Assembly: GCF_017115165.1 (NCBI RefSeq)
Contig: NZ_JABXKF010000145.1
Location: 124,001 to 188,000, forward strand
DNA length: 64,000 nucleotides
Origin: Nostoc sp. LPT
GTDB lineage: Bacteria; Cyanobacteriota; Cyanobacteriia; Cyanobacteriales; Nostocaceae
Direction of reading: 5' to 3'
A model generated the notes under the pieces. The model saw nothing but the letters and a program-made list of their open reading frames with translations. It was not told the DNA's origin and made no database searches. The number at the start of each line of letters is the position of its first letter. The stretch's first letter is position 1. This document shows positions 16,399-26,544 of this stretch, piece by piece. A program made the translations under genes and the position numbers.

Positions 16399-17265
16399 AT
16401 GAAAAAATTGTTAATCACCGGAGCAAGTGGTTTTTTAGGATGGCATCTTTGCCAGCTTGCCAAACAAGAATGGGAGATTTATGGTACTTATTTATCCCAT
16501 TCTTTAGAGATTCCTGGTATGAAAATATTAAAAGCGAACTTAACAAATTTTCAGGAAATGAAACGCATCTTTAATGATGTCAAACCAGAAGCAGTTATTC
16601 ATACTGCTGCACATTCGCAACCAAATTTTTGTCAAACCCACCCTGAAGAATCGCACGCAATTAATGTCATAGCATCCTGTAATATTGCCGGACTTTGCGC
16701 GGATAGTTCTATTCCTTGTGCTTTTACCTCAACCGACTTAGTTTTTGATGGCTTAAATGCTCCATATCGAGAAACAGATGCCGTGTGTCCTGTCAATCTT
16801 TACGGTGAGCAAAAAGCGATCGCAGAAGCAGATATGCTAGAAAGATATCCTATGACCGCAGTATGTCGAATGCCGTTGATGTTTGGTGCAGCAACACCCA
16901 CGGCGAAAAGCTTTATTCAGCCATTTATTCAAACTTTACAAGCCGAAAAAGAACTAAGTTTATTTATAGATGAATTTCGCACACCAGTAAGTGGAACATC
17001 TGCCGCCAAAGGACTTTTATTAGCATTAGAAAAAGTAAATGGCATTATTCACTTAGGTGGCAAAGAGCGGATTTCTCGTTATGATTTTGGACAGATATTA
17101 GTAGAAGTATTTCAACTTCCCGCCACCAAGCTCAAATCCTGCCGACAACAAGATGTGAAAATGGCAGCACCTAGACCAACAGATGTTTCTTTGGATAGTT
17201 CCAAAGCTTTTGCCTTGGGGTATCAGCCTTTATCTGTAAGGGAAGAATTAGAGACAATACAATAG
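16399..17265 (+). CDS. RmlD-like NAD(P)-dependent sugar-nucleotide reductase/epimerase
   Basis: A 288-residue extended short-chain dehydrogenase. KLLITGASGFLGWHLCQLAK gives the GxxGxxG cofactor motif, AAHSQPNFCQTHPEESHAIN is typical of the RmlD branch, and YGEQKAIAE holds the catalytic YxxxK. Family members reduce dTDP-4-dehydrorhamnose or act on related nucleotide sugars; no other rhamnose genes are nearby, so the substrate is open. The start is placed at ATG 16399; an in-frame TTG at 16378 adds seven unlikely residues. A strong GC-rich hairpin follows the stop. Confidence 0.8.
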   Translation: MKKLLITGASGFLGWHLCQLAKQEWEIYGTYLSHSLEIPGMKILKANLTNFQEMKRIFNDVKPEAVIHTAAHSQPNFCQTHPEESHAINVIASCNIAGLCADSSIPCAFTSTDLVFDGLNAPYRETDAVCPVNLYGEQKAIAEADMLERYPMTAVCRMPLMFGAATPTAKSFIQPFIQTLQAEKELSLFIDEFRTPVSGTSAAKGLLLALEKVNGIIHLGGKERISRYDFGQILVEVFQLPATKLKSCRQQDVKMAAPRPTDVSLDSSKAFALGYQPLSVREELETIQ

Positions 17266-17286
17266 GCCTCTTGTAAAAGTCCCCTA

Positions 17287-17337
17287 ACACCCCACCCCCA
17301 GCCCCTCCCCGCTCTTCGGGAGGGGCTGGGGGTGGGG
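17287..17337 (+). terminator. GC-rich hairpin after the RmlD-like gene
   Basis: CCCCACCCCCAGCCCCTCCC pairs with its complement GGGAGGGGCTGGGGGTGGGG around a short GCTCTTC loop, then TTCTTTTTTTG. It acts as a terminator by form. Similar GC-rich palindromes occur at 47059-47106, so it also belongs to an interspersed repeat family. The remaining part to 17758 shows no gene. Confidence 0.75.
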
Positions 17338-17776
17338 TTCTTTTTTTGATTTATGCAAGAAGTCTAATTCAGTTAAGGCTAAGTGTTAAAACTAAAAACG
17401 GAAATAAGCTATTTTGGGATGCGATTACCTCCGCTACGCTATCGCAACAAAAAAACCTATTTTATTGAGAATTTACTGATGTAATTGATAATTTAACCCC
17501 AATCTCACAAAATCGCGTTGCTCCCTTCTTTGACATTAAATTAAATTTTATTTTTACCTTTGATTAAAGTCTGCTTAAACTCACAATTCTAAAATAGGGT
17601 GTTTCAAAATAATTGGAGATTTGTTTCTTTGTCAAGAGATAGAAACAAATCATTGATGTCATCACTGTTCTAACCAGTTATGAATATCCATTAGGAAAAC
17701 AAGTAAGTTAGAAACAAGTTATTTTTATAGCTTGTAGTTGCATTGCTTAGAGAAGTTTATGGTGAGGAAAACTGAG

Positions 17777-18307
17777 ATGAAATTGGTTCCAAAACTATTG
17801 GTTGCTGCTACTACTCTTACTTTAGGTTTTGCTACCGTAGATGCAAAATCTGCATCTGCTGCAATTCTTAATTACGCTTTCACAGTTGATAGCCCAGTAA
17901 CTAAGGGAAATGGCTTTTTTAGCTTTGATGACTCAACCTTCAGCAATGACTATAATCCCGAAGCTGCCATTAAGTCACTCTCTTTTAAATTTGATGGTGA
18001 CTCTACTGTTTACACACAACAAGATGATGCCAACTACCCAGATTTCCCTCTTATCTTTCCAAGCACATCCTTAACAGGAAAAACATATTTTGCGTTAGAT
18101 TATCAGTTCAATGATAAAGCTAATCCTTCCCGTTCTATCAGTTATGAAATTATTGGTGAGGATTTTACAATTTTCTCTAAAACTTCTCCAGATGCTGAAC
18201 TTATATCAGGTACAGTTTCTTATAGACAAGTACCTGAACCTACACTTTTAGTTGGTGCTATTTTTACTTGTAGCCTTGGCTGGATGATGAAGAGAAAGGT
18301 AGCATAA
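17777..18307 (+). CDS. PEP-CTERM sorted exported protein
   Basis: A 176-residue protein with an N-terminal signal peptide (KLVPKLLVAATTLTLGFATV then SASAA). At the C-terminus it has the PEP-CTERM tripartite signal: VPEP, a hydrophobic helix (TLLVGAIFTCSLGW) and a basic tail MMKRK. Such proteins are exported and processed by an exosortase-type enzyme, often linked with extracellular polysaccharide. The middle part is a beta-rich domain without recognised motif. ATG at 17777 is chosen because it starts a normal signal peptide and GAGG lies upstream; ATG at 17759 is possible. Confidence 0.75.
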   Translation: MKLVPKLLVAATTLTLGFATVDAKSASAAILNYAFTVDSPVTKGNGFFSFDDSTFSNDYNPEAAIKSLSFKFDGDSTVYTQQDDANYPDFPLIFPSTSLTGKTYFALDYQFNDKANPSRSISYEIIGEDFTIFSKTSPDAELISGTVSYRQVPEPTLLVGAIFTCSLGWMMKRKVA

Positions 18308-18308
18308 A

Positions 18309-18343
18309 CTTAAACCTTGGTTAAGGTCTAACCAAGGTTTAAG
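18309..18343 (+). terminator. Perfect 15-bp stem terminator
   Basis: CTTAAACCTTGGTTA (18309-18323) pairs exactly with TAACCAAGGTTTAAG (18329-18343) around AGGTC, directly behind the PEP-CTERM gene. No long T-run follows on the plus strand. Confidence 0.65.
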
Positions 18344-18559
18344 TTGATATTAACGCTTCCTTTGCCAAGGATTAATCTCTTATTAGTAAGCTTTTCTGTA
18401 GGAAAACAATATCTAACACATTGATAGCAGAAGAAAAAATTGGAAATTAAAATCTGATTTTGCTAAGGGAATTATTTACGAAGTTTTCCTAAAATTACCC
18501 TGCCTTCTTTGTGTTAGCTGTTGCTGTACTTTAACTTACCTGTTAGTCAGGAGTAGAGA

Positions 18560-20149
18560 ATGGTAGATTACCGGAATTTTGAGCAGTTCCTGCACAGTCG
18601 GATGAAACGACGCAACTTAATTATGGGGGCAGGAGCATTGTCTGGTTTGGCGATCGCTAACCAATTTTCTCCTCAAAGAGCAATTGCCACAAGCAGATTT
18701 TCCAATTATCCTTTTACTTTGGGTGTAGCGTCTGGTGAACCCTATCCTACCAGCGTAGTGATCTGGACTCGTCTCGCTCCTGAACCCTTAAACGGAGGTG
18801 GAATGCCACCTGTGAATGTACCAATTCGCTGGGAAGTAGCAACTGATCCAGACATGAGGCGTATTGTTTCCAGAGGTACGGTACTGGCAACTCCAGAACT
18901 AGCTCATTCAGTTCGAGTTGTGGTAGAAGGACTGCAATCTGATACTTGGTACTGGTATCGCTTTCTTGTCGGTCAAGACGCTAGCCCCATTGGTCGCACT
19001 CGTACAGCGCCTTTAGCAAATAGCTACTTAAATAAATTTAACTTTGCCCTTGTCTCCTGTCAGCACTATGAGCAGGGGTACTATACTGCCTACAAATATT
19101 TGGCCAAGGACGACCTTAGTCTGGTAGTGCATGTTGGTGACTACATTTACGAGGGAGGAATCTCAAACAATCGCCCTAGACAGCACAACAGTGCAGAAAT
19201 TGTGACTTTAGAAGATTACCGCAACCGTCACGCCCTCTATAAAACCGATACCAATCTGCAAGCAGCTCATGCAGCGTTTCCCTGGATTGTTACTTGGGAT
19301 GACCATGAGGTAGAAAACAACTACGCCAACAACATCTCAGAAGTTGATACTGAACCTGATCAGGATCGGGCAATTTTCCTCCAACGGCGGACTGTTGCTT
19401 ATCAGGCTTACTACGAACACATGCCACTGCGCCCCTTCTCGCGTCCCGTTGGCCCCGATATGCAACTTTACCGTCGGCTCTCTTTTGGTAACTTAGCCAC
19501 CTTCCATGTACTAGATACCCGCCAATATCGCACCGATCAGCCCTGTGGTGATGGCACTAAAGAACGTTGCCCAGAAAACTTAGATCCGAATGCAACGATT
19601 ACCGGTCAAGCGCAGGAGAATTGGTTATTTGATGGTTTAAATAGTTCACAGTCCAAGTGGAATGTTTTGGCGCAGCAGGTTCCGATTGCTCAAAGAGACA
19701 TGAAACCAGGAGAAGGCGGAACTTACAGCATGGATAAATGGGATGGTTATGTGGCTTCGCGCGATCGCCTCATGGCTTTCCTCGGACAGCGCCAGCCCTC
19801 TAATCCAGTATCCTTGGCAGGCGATGTGCATTCCCACTGGGCGATGAACCTGAAGGCTAACTTTGATAACCCAGAATCCGCCACAGTTGGGAGTGAATTC
19901 GTCTGTTCCTCAATTACCTCTGGTGGCGATGGATCAGACACTAGCCCCGCAGTTACAGCTTACTTACCCGATAACCCACACATTAAGTTCTTCAATAATC
20001 AACGGGGGTATGTTCGCTGTGCCCTAACTCCCACAACCTGGAAGTCAGATTATCTAGTTTTATCAAACGTCACAACCCCATTTGGCACGATTAGTAAGCG
20101 GGCTTCATTTGTGGTTGAAGATGGTCGTCCAGAAATACAACAAGCCTAA
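18560..20149 (+). CDS. phoD: PhoD-type alkaline phosphatase, Tat-exported
   Basis: A 529-residue metallophosphatase. A twin-arginine leader (MKRRNLIMGAGALSGLAIAN) starts about residue 15. An N-terminal PhoD Ig-like domain (TLGVASGEPYPTSVVIWTRL) follows. Metal-binding blocks are VSCQHYEQGYYTAY, VHVGDYIYEG, WDDHEVENNY and LAGDVHSHWAMN. PhoD hydrolyses phosphate mono- and diesters outside the cytoplasm and in cyanobacteria is usually induced by phosphate starvation, but I cannot pin down a Pho box here. The ribosome site AGGAG lies 6 bases before the ATG. It stands alone, with an AACTCCT array behind it. Confidence 0.88.
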   Translation: MVDYRNFEQFLHSRMKRRNLIMGAGALSGLAIANQFSPQRAIATSRFSNYPFTLGVASGEPYPTSVVIWTRLAPEPLNGGGMPPVNVPIRWEVATDPDMRRIVSRGTVLATPELAHSVRVVVEGLQSDTWYWYRFLVGQDASPIGRTRTAPLANSYLNKFNFALVSCQHYEQGYYTAYKYLAKDDLSLVVHVGDYIYEGGISNNRPRQHNSAEIVTLEDYRNRHALYKTDTNLQAAHAAFPWIVTWDDHEVENNYANNISEVDTEPDQDRAIFLQRRTVAYQAYYEHMPLRPFSRPVGPDMQLYRRLSFGNLATFHVLDTRQYRTDQPCGDGTKERCPENLDPNATITGQAQENWLFDGLNSSQSKWNVLAQQVPIAQRDMKPGEGGTYSMDKWDGYVASRDRLMAFLGQRQPSNPVSLAGDVHSHWAMNLKANFDNPESATVGSEFVCSSITSGGDGSDTSPAVTAYLPDNPHIKFFNNQRGYVRCALTPTTWKSDYLVLSNVTTPFGTISKRASFVVEDGRPEIQQA

Positions 20150-20197
20150 TCGTTTAATTCCCTGGTATCACAACCAGACAATCATATTTGGAATTAG

Positions 20198-20244
20198 AGG
20201 AGTTAGGAATTAAAACTCCTAACTCCTAACTCCTAACTTCTAAC
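20198..20244. repeat. STRR heptanucleotide array (AACTCCT)
   Basis: Runs of the 7-mer AACTCCT/TAACTCC, partly inverted as AGGAGTTAGGA, lie between phoD and gcvP, which converge here. This is one of the short tandem repeat families known from heterocystous cyanobacteria. Confidence 0.85.
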
Positions 20245-20257
20245 TCTTCACTTCAGT

Positions 20258-23218
20258 TTAATAAGCATCCATTGGCAGACAAGAACAAACAAAATTCCTA
20301 TCCCCAAAAGCTGAGTCAATGCGACCAACAGTAGGCCAGAATTTATACTCACGAGTCCAAGGTACAGGGTAGGCAGCTTGTTCGCGAGAATAGGGATGCT
20401 GCCATTCTCCGGCGATCAGACTTTCGGCGGTGTGGGGTGCGTTCTTCAAAACATTATCTTGGGCATCCACCTTGCCTAATTCTATTTCGGCAATTTCTTG
20501 GCGAATAGAAATCAACGCATCACAGAAACGATCCAACTCTTGTTTAGATTCACTTTCTGTAGGTTCCACCATGATTGTACCCCCAACAGGCCAGGAGACA
20601 GTCGGCGCATGGAAGCCATAATCGATCAGACGCTTGGCAACATCATCGATTTCGATCGCAGCCAATTTTTTGAGCGATCGCAAATCTAAAATACACTCAT
20701 GGGCAACTAGACCATTTTTCCCCTGATATAAAACTGGATAGTACGATTCTAGTTTCTTGGCAATATAGTTAGCGTTGAGAATTGCCACCTTCGTTGCATG
20801 GGTTAAACCCCCTGCACCCATCATGGCAATGTACATCCAAGAAATCACCAAGATACTCGCACTACCCCAAGGTGCAGCTGCCACAGCACCAATATGCTGG
20901 GTACTGGATATTGGGTATTGGGTATTGGGAATTTCCTCTTTCCTATTCCCCAGTCCCCAGTCCCCAGTCCCTACCACAGGATGTCCGGGCAGAAAAGGCA
21001 CAAGATGGGATGCAACACCAATGGGGCCCATACCAGGGCCACCGCCACCATGAGGAATACAGAAGGTTTTGTGCAAATTTAAATGGCAGACATCCGCGCC
21101 AATATCTCCAGGACGGCAAATTCCTACTTGGGCGTTCATATTTGCCCCATCCATGTAAACTTGTCCACCATGACTATGGACAACAGCGCAGATTTCCTGA
21201 ATTGGCTCCTCAAAGACACCGTGAGTTGAGGGATATGTCACCATTAAGGCAGCTAATTTATTGCTGTGTTTTTCTGCCTTAGCCTTCAAGTCATCAACGT
21301 CAATATTACCTTGTGAGTCACAGGCAACAGCTACCACCTTCATCCCACACATCACCGCACTTGCTGGGTTTGTCCCGTGTGCGGAAGTGGGAATCAAACA
21401 GACGTTACGGTGTGCTTCACCCCGATTTTCGTGATATTGACGAATTACTAAAAGTCCAGCATATTCACCCTGAGAACCAGCATTTGGTTGTAGAGAAATT
21501 CCCGCAAAACCAGTAATTTCAGCTAACCATGCCTCAAGTTGCTTAAACAGGATTTGATAACCTTGTGTTTGCGACGCAGGGGCAAATGGATGAATTTTGC
21601 CAAATTCCTCCCAACTTACCGGAATCATCTCAGCAGTAGCATTCAACTTCATTGTGCAAGAACCCAAAGGAATCATCGATGTCGTTAGCGACAAGTCCTT
21701 GCTTTCTAGCCTGTGCAGATAGCGCAACAACTCAGTTTCTGAGTGATAGCGGTTAAAAACTGGGTGGGTGAGATATGTACTTGTACGCGAGAGAGGAAGA
21801 TAAGAGGATGAGTCAGAAGTTAATTCTTCTAAAGTGAAGGGTAAATCATCTGTACCAGCAAAAATCTGCCAGAGGTCGATTAAATCTTCTGGCGTAGTTG
21901 TTTCATCCAGCGAAATACCAACAGTAGTTGCATCAAAAACCCGTAGGTTAATTTGAAGTTGTTCGCTAACTGCCAGAATATCTTTTAAATTGCGTCTTCC
22001 CAGTTCTACTCGCAGCGTATCAAAGAAATCTTTGGAACTGATGCTGTAACCCAAACGCTTCAGTCCTTCTGCCAATAACACCGTCAAAGAATGGATATTT
22101 TCGGCAATTTGCTTCAGTCCAGTAGGTCCATGATATACGGCGTACATACTCGCCATCACCGCCAACAATACCTGTGCAGTACAGATATTACTAGTAGCTT
22201 TTTCGCGGCGGATATGCTGTTCGCGGGTTTGCAATGCGAGACGTAATGCAGGCTTACCTTGGGCATCTTTTGATACACCCACAATTCGCCCTGGAACCAG
22301 CCGTTTATACTCTTCCTTCGTAGCAAAGTATGCCGCATGAGGCCCCCCAAACCCCAAAGGAATACCGAATCGCTGAGTGCTTCCGACAGCAATATCAGCG
22401 CCAAATTCCCCAGGCGGGGTCAGCAAAGTTAAACTTAAAGGATCTGCTGCTACCGTCACCAATGCACCCTTAGCATGGGCTTTTTCTATAAAAGCGCGGT
22501 AGTCGTAAATAGTGCCATCACTTGCAGGGTATTGCAGAACAGCCCCAAAAATTGGTCGATCAAAATCAAATGTTTGATGATCGCCGACAATAATCTTAAT
22601 CCCTAATGGTTGAGCGCGTGTTTGCAACACGTCAATGGTTTGGGGATGGCACTCACTAGAGACAAAATAGGCATTTGCCTGATTTTTACAAACACCATAG
22701 CTTAGGCTCATCGCTTCAGCGGCGGCTGTAGCTTCATCAAGTAACGAAGCATTGGCAATTTCTAAACCTGTGAGGTCAATAATCAGGGTTTGGAAATTCA
22801 GCAGCGCTTCTAGTCGCCCTTGGGCAATTTCTGGCTGATAAGGAGTGTAGGCAGTATACCAACCGGGGTTTTCTAGGATGTTACGCCCAATCACAGGTGG
22901 GGTAATACTGTCGTAATAGCCCATACCGATGAATGAACGGAAAACCTGATTTTTGGCAGCAACTTTTTTTAACGATGCCAGTGCTGCATACTCACTTTCG
23001 GCTTTTGGTAACTTTAGCGGTTGCTTCAGCCGAATTGCCTGTGGAACTGTTTGGTCAATTAGGGCATCCAGGCTGGGAAACCCCAAAACCTTAAGCATAA
23101 GCTGGATGTCATCGGAGTTAGGGCCAATGTGTCTTGGCACAAAACTACTTAACTTTTGACTTTTTTTGTCCAGCACTTGCTGCTCATTAGACTTGAGAAT
23201 AGGGGCGTTTAATACCAC
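20258..23218 (-). CDS. gcvP: Glycine dehydrogenase (aminomethyl-transferring), P protein
   Basis: A full-length (986 residues) PLP enzyme of the glycine cleavage system. It decarboxylates glycine and passes the aminomethyl group to lipoyl-GcvH; in photosynthetic cells this recovers photorespiratory glycine. Motifs are FVPRHIGP near the start, [13 protein letters not shown], the glycine-rich [10 protein letters not shown] and the PLP-lysine block [19 protein letters not shown]. Start is GTG at 23218. Between [12 protein letters not shown] and [13 protein letters not shown] there is an extra linker encoded by STRR-type sequence (20897-20986). gcvH and gcvT lie upstream on the same strand but are separated by a glycine-rich protein gene, so co-transcription is doubtful. 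Confidence 0.95.
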   Translation of the reverse strand: MVLNAPILKSNEQQVLDKKSQKLSSFVPRHIGPNSDDIQLMLKVLGFPSLDALIDQTVPQAIRLKQPLKLPKAESEYAALASLKKVAAKNQVFRSFIGMGYYDSITPPVIGRNILENPGWYTAYTPYQPEIAQGRLEALLNFQTLIIDLTGLEIANASLLDEATAAAEAMSLSYGVCKNQANAYFVSSECHPQTIDVLQTRAQPLGIKIIVGDHQTFDFDRPIFGAVLQYPASDGTIYDYRAFIEKAHAKGALVTVAADPLSLTLLTPPGEFGADIAVGSTQRFGIPLGFGGPHAAYFATKEEYKRLVPGRIVGVSKDAQGKPALRLALQTREQHIRREKATSNICTAQVLLAVMASMYAVYHGPTGLKQIAENIHSLTVLLAEGLKRLGYSISSKDFFDTLRVELGRRNLKDILAVSEQLQINLRVFDATTVGISLDETTTPEDLIDLWQIFAGTDDLPFTLEELTSDSSSYLPLSRTSTYLTHPVFNRYHSETELLRYLHRLESKDLSLTTSMIPLGSCTMKLNATAEMIPVSWEEFGKIHPFAPASQTQGYQILFKQLEAWLAEITGFAGISLQPNAGSQGEYAGLLVIRQYHENRGEAHRNVCLIPTSAHGTNPASAVMCGMKVVAVACDSQGNIDVDDLKAKAEKHSNKLAALMVTYPSTHGVFEEPIQEICAVVHSHGGQVYMDGANMNAQVGICRPGDIGADVCHLNLHKTFCIPHGGGGPGMGPIGVASHLVPFLPGHPVVGTGDWGLGNRKEEIPNTQYPISSTQHIGAVAAAPWGSASILVISWMYIAMMGAGGLTHATKVAILNANYIAKKLESYYPVLYQGKNGLVAHECILDLRSLKKLAAIEIDDVAKRLIDYGFHAPTVSWPVGGTIMVEPTESESKQELDRFCDALISIRQEIAEIELGKVDAQDNVLKNAPHTAESLIAGEWQHPYSREQAAYPVPWTREYKFWPTVGRIDSAFGDRNFVCSCLPMDAY
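20897..20986. repeat. STRR sequence inside the gcvP coding frame
   Basis: On the plus strand this reads as repeats of TATTGGG followed by three CCCCAGT heptads, the same sequence type found between genes elsewhere in the window. On the minus strand it is read in frame as the stretch from [14 protein letters not shown] to [12 protein letters not shown], about residues 745-773 of GcvP. Confidence 0.85.
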
Positions 23219-23472
23219 AAATTACTCTCCAGATGGTACTATTTCATATTTTGCAATAAATACTGATGAGAAGTAAGTGTAACTTTTCAATTTATCTAAA
23301 TTTCATGACTTATAGCGGTTCTCGTTTACGTGAGGTACACCCGTAGGGGCACGGCACTGCCCATACGTGTCAACTTAAGCTAAAACTCCTTTAAAACCAC
23401 CTCGTTCCCAGTCACAGACTAGAAACGAGACAATCTGCTAAAAACTTGTTCTTGACTGGTTCTCACCCTAAA

Positions 23473-23505
23473 TTGACACCAATGGGCACTGCCCATTGGT
23501 GTCAA
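23473..23505. repeat. Perfect 16-bp-arm palindrome upstream of gcvP
   Basis: TTGACACCAATGGGCA (23473-23488) and TGCCCATTGGTGTCAA (23490-23505) are exact complements around a single C. A related degenerate copy is at about 23340-23375 (GCACTGCCCATACGTGTCAA). Both lie in the 493-bp gap between gcvP and the glycine-rich gene. They could form a terminator or cruciform; otherwise this gap shows no gene. Confidence 0.75.
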
Positions 23506-23711
23506 CTTAATTTGAGCAGATCATGGCTGTACTAGTGTGGCACGATTAGCTCCGAAAGTATTAAATTTGAACGAGAGCGATCGCTTTAAGTGGTCATATA
23601 AGGGTAAAGTATTGGCTATCTAATAGCTGTAAACCAACAGCAAGATAGAAAGACTGCCTTGTACGCAGAGTTCTCCCTTGTATCGCCTTGCTCCCGTTGT
23701 TAACAAACTTA

Positions 23712-25568
23712 TTATGCACCGTTTGCCAGAGTGCTGTAGGAGAAAGAGCTATCTGCAAAGAGAAATTTCTCAAAGCCAGTCGTAGAGAAGCTAATGGAGT
23801 TTCCATTGTTGTTGAAACTGATGTTGGCAGAATTAAGGGTATTGCCAGAAGTAACACCAGATACGATGAGTTCAGAGCGCTTGAAAGCGCCCAGATCGAG
23901 GGTGTCAAAACCTTTACCACCATCAACATTTGCAGCACCGAATCCTTTTAAGTAGTCATCCCCAGTGCCCAGATCAATCTTGATGCCACCACCAATAGAG
24001 ACTTTTTGTTGAACCTTGTCTAGGATACTGGTGGCAATAATTTCGTCATTGCCATCACCAGTCTTAATGATTCCTTGTCCGTAAATACCATAAGCAATAC
24101 CACCAATTGTGGTTGTTGCCTGTCCGGTAAGTTTGTCAAAATCATAGCCGGTATCAATCACTCCATCATTGAAGATCCCATAAGCTGTGGTATTCGTTCC
24201 TAAGGTATTTCCATAACCGATAATCGTGTCTTTGCCTGACCCTGTAGTAATGGTGGCGTCTTTAATGTTCTGGATGCCAGTCCCGCCCTTGCCGCCGTTA
24301 CCGTCGTTGCCGCCGTAGCCACCCTTGCCGCCGTTGCCGCCCTTCCCTGTGCCGATGATCGTGTCTTCTCCGTCTCCGGTATTCAACTTGCCACTATTAG
24401 TAATGCCTGTGCCACTACCGCCGTTGCCGCCGTAACCGCTGTTACCGATGTCGCCGCCGTTGCCGCCCTTCCCTGTGCCGTTGATAGTATCATTTCCGTT
24501 ACCAGTATTCAAATTGCTACTGTTAACAATGCCTGTGCCAGTACCGCCATCGCCGCCTTCGCCCTCGTAGCCGCCCTTGCCGCCGTTGCCGCCAGTACCG
24601 ATGCCGTTGATAGTGTCTTTTCCGTCCCTAGTATTAAAATTGCTACTGTTAGTAATGCCTGTGCCAGTCTCGCCGTAAGCGCCCTCGGCGTAGTAGCCGG
24701 TACCGTTGCCGCCATTGCCGCCAGTACCGGTGCTGTTGATAGTGTCTTCTTGGTCTCCGGTATTCAAATTGCCACTGTTAGCAATACCAATGCCACTACC
24801 GCCGTAGGTACGATCGGTGCCGTAGATGTAGCCGATACCGTCACCGCTGTTGCCGCCCTTCCCTGTACCGATGATTGTATTATTTCCGTTCCCTGCATTC
24901 AGACTGCCAGTGTTAGCAATGCCAGTGCCACTACCGCCGTCGCCGCCGAGATTGCTGTACTTCTCCCCGTAGCCGCCGTCGCCACCCTTGCCGCCAGTAC
25001 CGATGCTAGAAATAGTGTCTTCTTGGTTTCCTGCATTCAGACTGCCAGTGTTAGCAATGCCAGTACCACTACCGCCGTCCTCACCCTCGCCGCCATCGCC
25101 GCTGTCGTCACCACCGTTGCCACCCTTACCGCCAGTACCGATGCCATTGATAGTGTCTTTTTGATCTCCGGCATTGAGACTGCCATTGTTAGCAATGCCA
25201 GTGCCGTTGCCACCTTTGCCACCCTTGCCACCCTGGTTATCAGTGTAGGAGGTGTAGCTGTAGCCGTTGCCGCCGTCGCCGCCCTTCCCTGTGCCAGAAA
25301 TAGTGTCTTCTTGGTCTTTGGTATTCAAATTGCCACTGTTAGCAATGCCAGTGCCAGTACCGCCGTTGCCGCCGTTGCCACCAGTACTGCTGCTGCCGAT
25401 ATTGCCAACACCCGTGCCTTCAATGGTGTCCTTTCCTGAGCCTGTATCAATTAAACCTTTACTTAAAATATCTATTCCAATTGCTACAGATGCATTTAAC
25501 TCTTCCCCGACTATTTTATCCGCATTGCCCGCGCGGATTAAATTGGGTGGAATGCTTAGTCTAGCCAT
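23712..25568 (-). CDS. Glycine-rich tandem-repeat protein, RTX-like
   Basis: A 618-residue very low-complexity protein. After about 70 residues a repeat of roughly 30-50 residues runs to about residue 400: GTGIANSGNLNTGDGEDTIN followed by a glycine run such as GTGKGGNGGNGG of varying length. The C-terminal 200 residues are more ordered and contain RTX-like pieces (GDGNDEII, LGTGDDYLKGFG, GGKGFDTLDLG). The end (NSISFSTTGFEKFLFADSSF) resembles ends of cyanobacterial type I-exported proteins. It is probably extracellular and calcium-binding; this is inference. ATG 25568 is chosen (GAGAGGA 9 bases upstream) over TTG 25574. It splits gcvP from gcvH. Repeat number may vary by recombination. Confidence 0.7.
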   Translation of the reverse strand: MARLSIPPNLIRAGNADKIVGEELNASVAIGIDILSKGLIDTGSGKDTIEGTGVGNIGSSSTGGNGGNGGTGTGIANSGNLNTKDQEDTISGTGKGGDGGNGYSYTSYTDNQGGKGGKGGNGTGIANNGSLNAGDQKDTINGIGTGGKGGNGGDDSGDGGEGEDGGSGTGIANTGSLNAGNQEDTISSIGTGGKGGDGGYGEKYSNLGGDGGSGTGIANTGSLNAGNGNNTIIGTGKGGNSGDGIGYIYGTDRTYGGSGIGIANSGNLNTGDQEDTINSTGTGGNGGNGTGYYAEGAYGETGTGITNSSNFNTRDGKDTINGIGTGGNGGKGGYEGEGGDGGTGTGIVNSSNLNTGNGNDTINGTGKGGNGGDIGNSGYGGNGGSGTGITNSGKLNTGDGEDTIIGTGKGGNGGKGGYGGNDGNGGKGGTGIQNIKDATITTGSGKDTIIGYGNTLGTNTTAYGIFNDGVIDTGYDFDKLTGQATTTIGGIAYGIYGQGIIKTGDGNDEIIATSILDKVQQKVSIGGGIKIDLGTGDDYLKGFGAANVDGGKGFDTLDLGAFKRSELIVSGVTSGNTLNSANISFNNNGNSISFSTTGFEKFLFADSSFSYSTLANGA

Positions 25569-25801
25569 GATCAAAATCCTCTCAATTAGGTTACTACGGT
25601 CGGTTTGCTGATTTAAAGTTCACAGAAATAAAATGCACATTAAGCTGTAAGGTGCATTCTTGCTATATGTTTATTTATCTAAGTAATGGTTTTCTCAATA
25701 ACTCAGTATGTGTTATTGATCACAGATTTCAAAAAAATGAGGTATTTGATAATGTCCAGAGAATATCTGCAAACACATCTTTTTTATCCATCTAAATTTG
25801 C

Positions 25802-25910
25802 TATAGCAGTCCTAAATCATTCGTGAGAATTTGAGATTGTTCTAACCCCACTGTTGTCCCCCAAAGCATCGGGGGGTAAATTTTCTTACAAATCATTTAG
25901 GATTGCTATA
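25802..25910. mobile_element. MITE-like element with 28-bp inverted ends
   Basis: The ends TATAGCAGTCCTAAATCATT (25802) and the complement of the right end (TATAGCAATCCTAAATGATT, ending 25910) match at most positions over 28 bp. The interior holds a CCCCC/GGGGG hairpin. The element is 109 bp and non-coding. It lies in the 976-bp gap 25569-26544, where no gene was recognised. Confidence 0.6.
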
Positions 25911-26213
25911 TCTGCTTAGTAACATCTTAAGAAACAGATACAAAAAAAGTCAAAGGCATTTATATGTATAAAAAAACACGTATAAATTAAAACTATATTA
26001 AATTCAGTAAAAAGTTGGTATCGCAGTAAACGTATGTAAAGTCAATAGCTTTTTTTGATAATTTTTGGGGAATTTTTTGAAAGTAGCGATTTGGGTGAAT
26101 TTCTACTTATCATTGATTTGGCATCAAAAAAGATTAGAAGTTTGAATATAAAATCAAAGGTCTTAAAGGATGTTTTAAAAGTTTGTTGATGCCCCCTAAC
26201 CCACCTTTGCAAG

Positions 26214-26421
26214 GCAGGGCTGTTTCATCCGATATCTTGGGGATTTTGTCAAGAGTACGAGTCAGAAATTTGCTTGAGTGGGAAAAACAAAAACTACCAC
26301 CTCAACCAGTAAATTTAAGTGCAATCGTCATTTTCCTGCCCAATCAGATTTTTTAGTCACCTGATTTTTTTGCTTGAAACGCTTGTAAATCAGCGCCTTT
26401 TAGAGAATGAATCAGCCCTGC
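26214..26421. mobile_element. Possible insertion-sequence remnant
   Basis: GCAGGGCTGTTTCAT (26214-26228) and the inverted ATGAATCAGCCCTGC (26407-26421) differ at one position and bracket 178 bp without an open frame. The ends resemble terminal repeats of cyanobacterial IS elements from memory, but no transposase sequence is left, and target duplications were not found. Confidence 0.4.
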
Positions 26422-26544
26422 TTTAAAAAGGGGGGAACAGGAATCTAAATGCGAACCGTTATATCTTTAAGTGGAGTTGGAGATAAAACAGATGGGGCAG
26501 ATAAGGGAGAAAGTTTTATCTCATCCCCCTCATCCCCCTATTCC

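Noticed and set aside
24750-25439. Antisense open frame across the glycine-rich repeats
   Set aside because: Shadow of biased codons in the repeat; no motif and no ribosome site.
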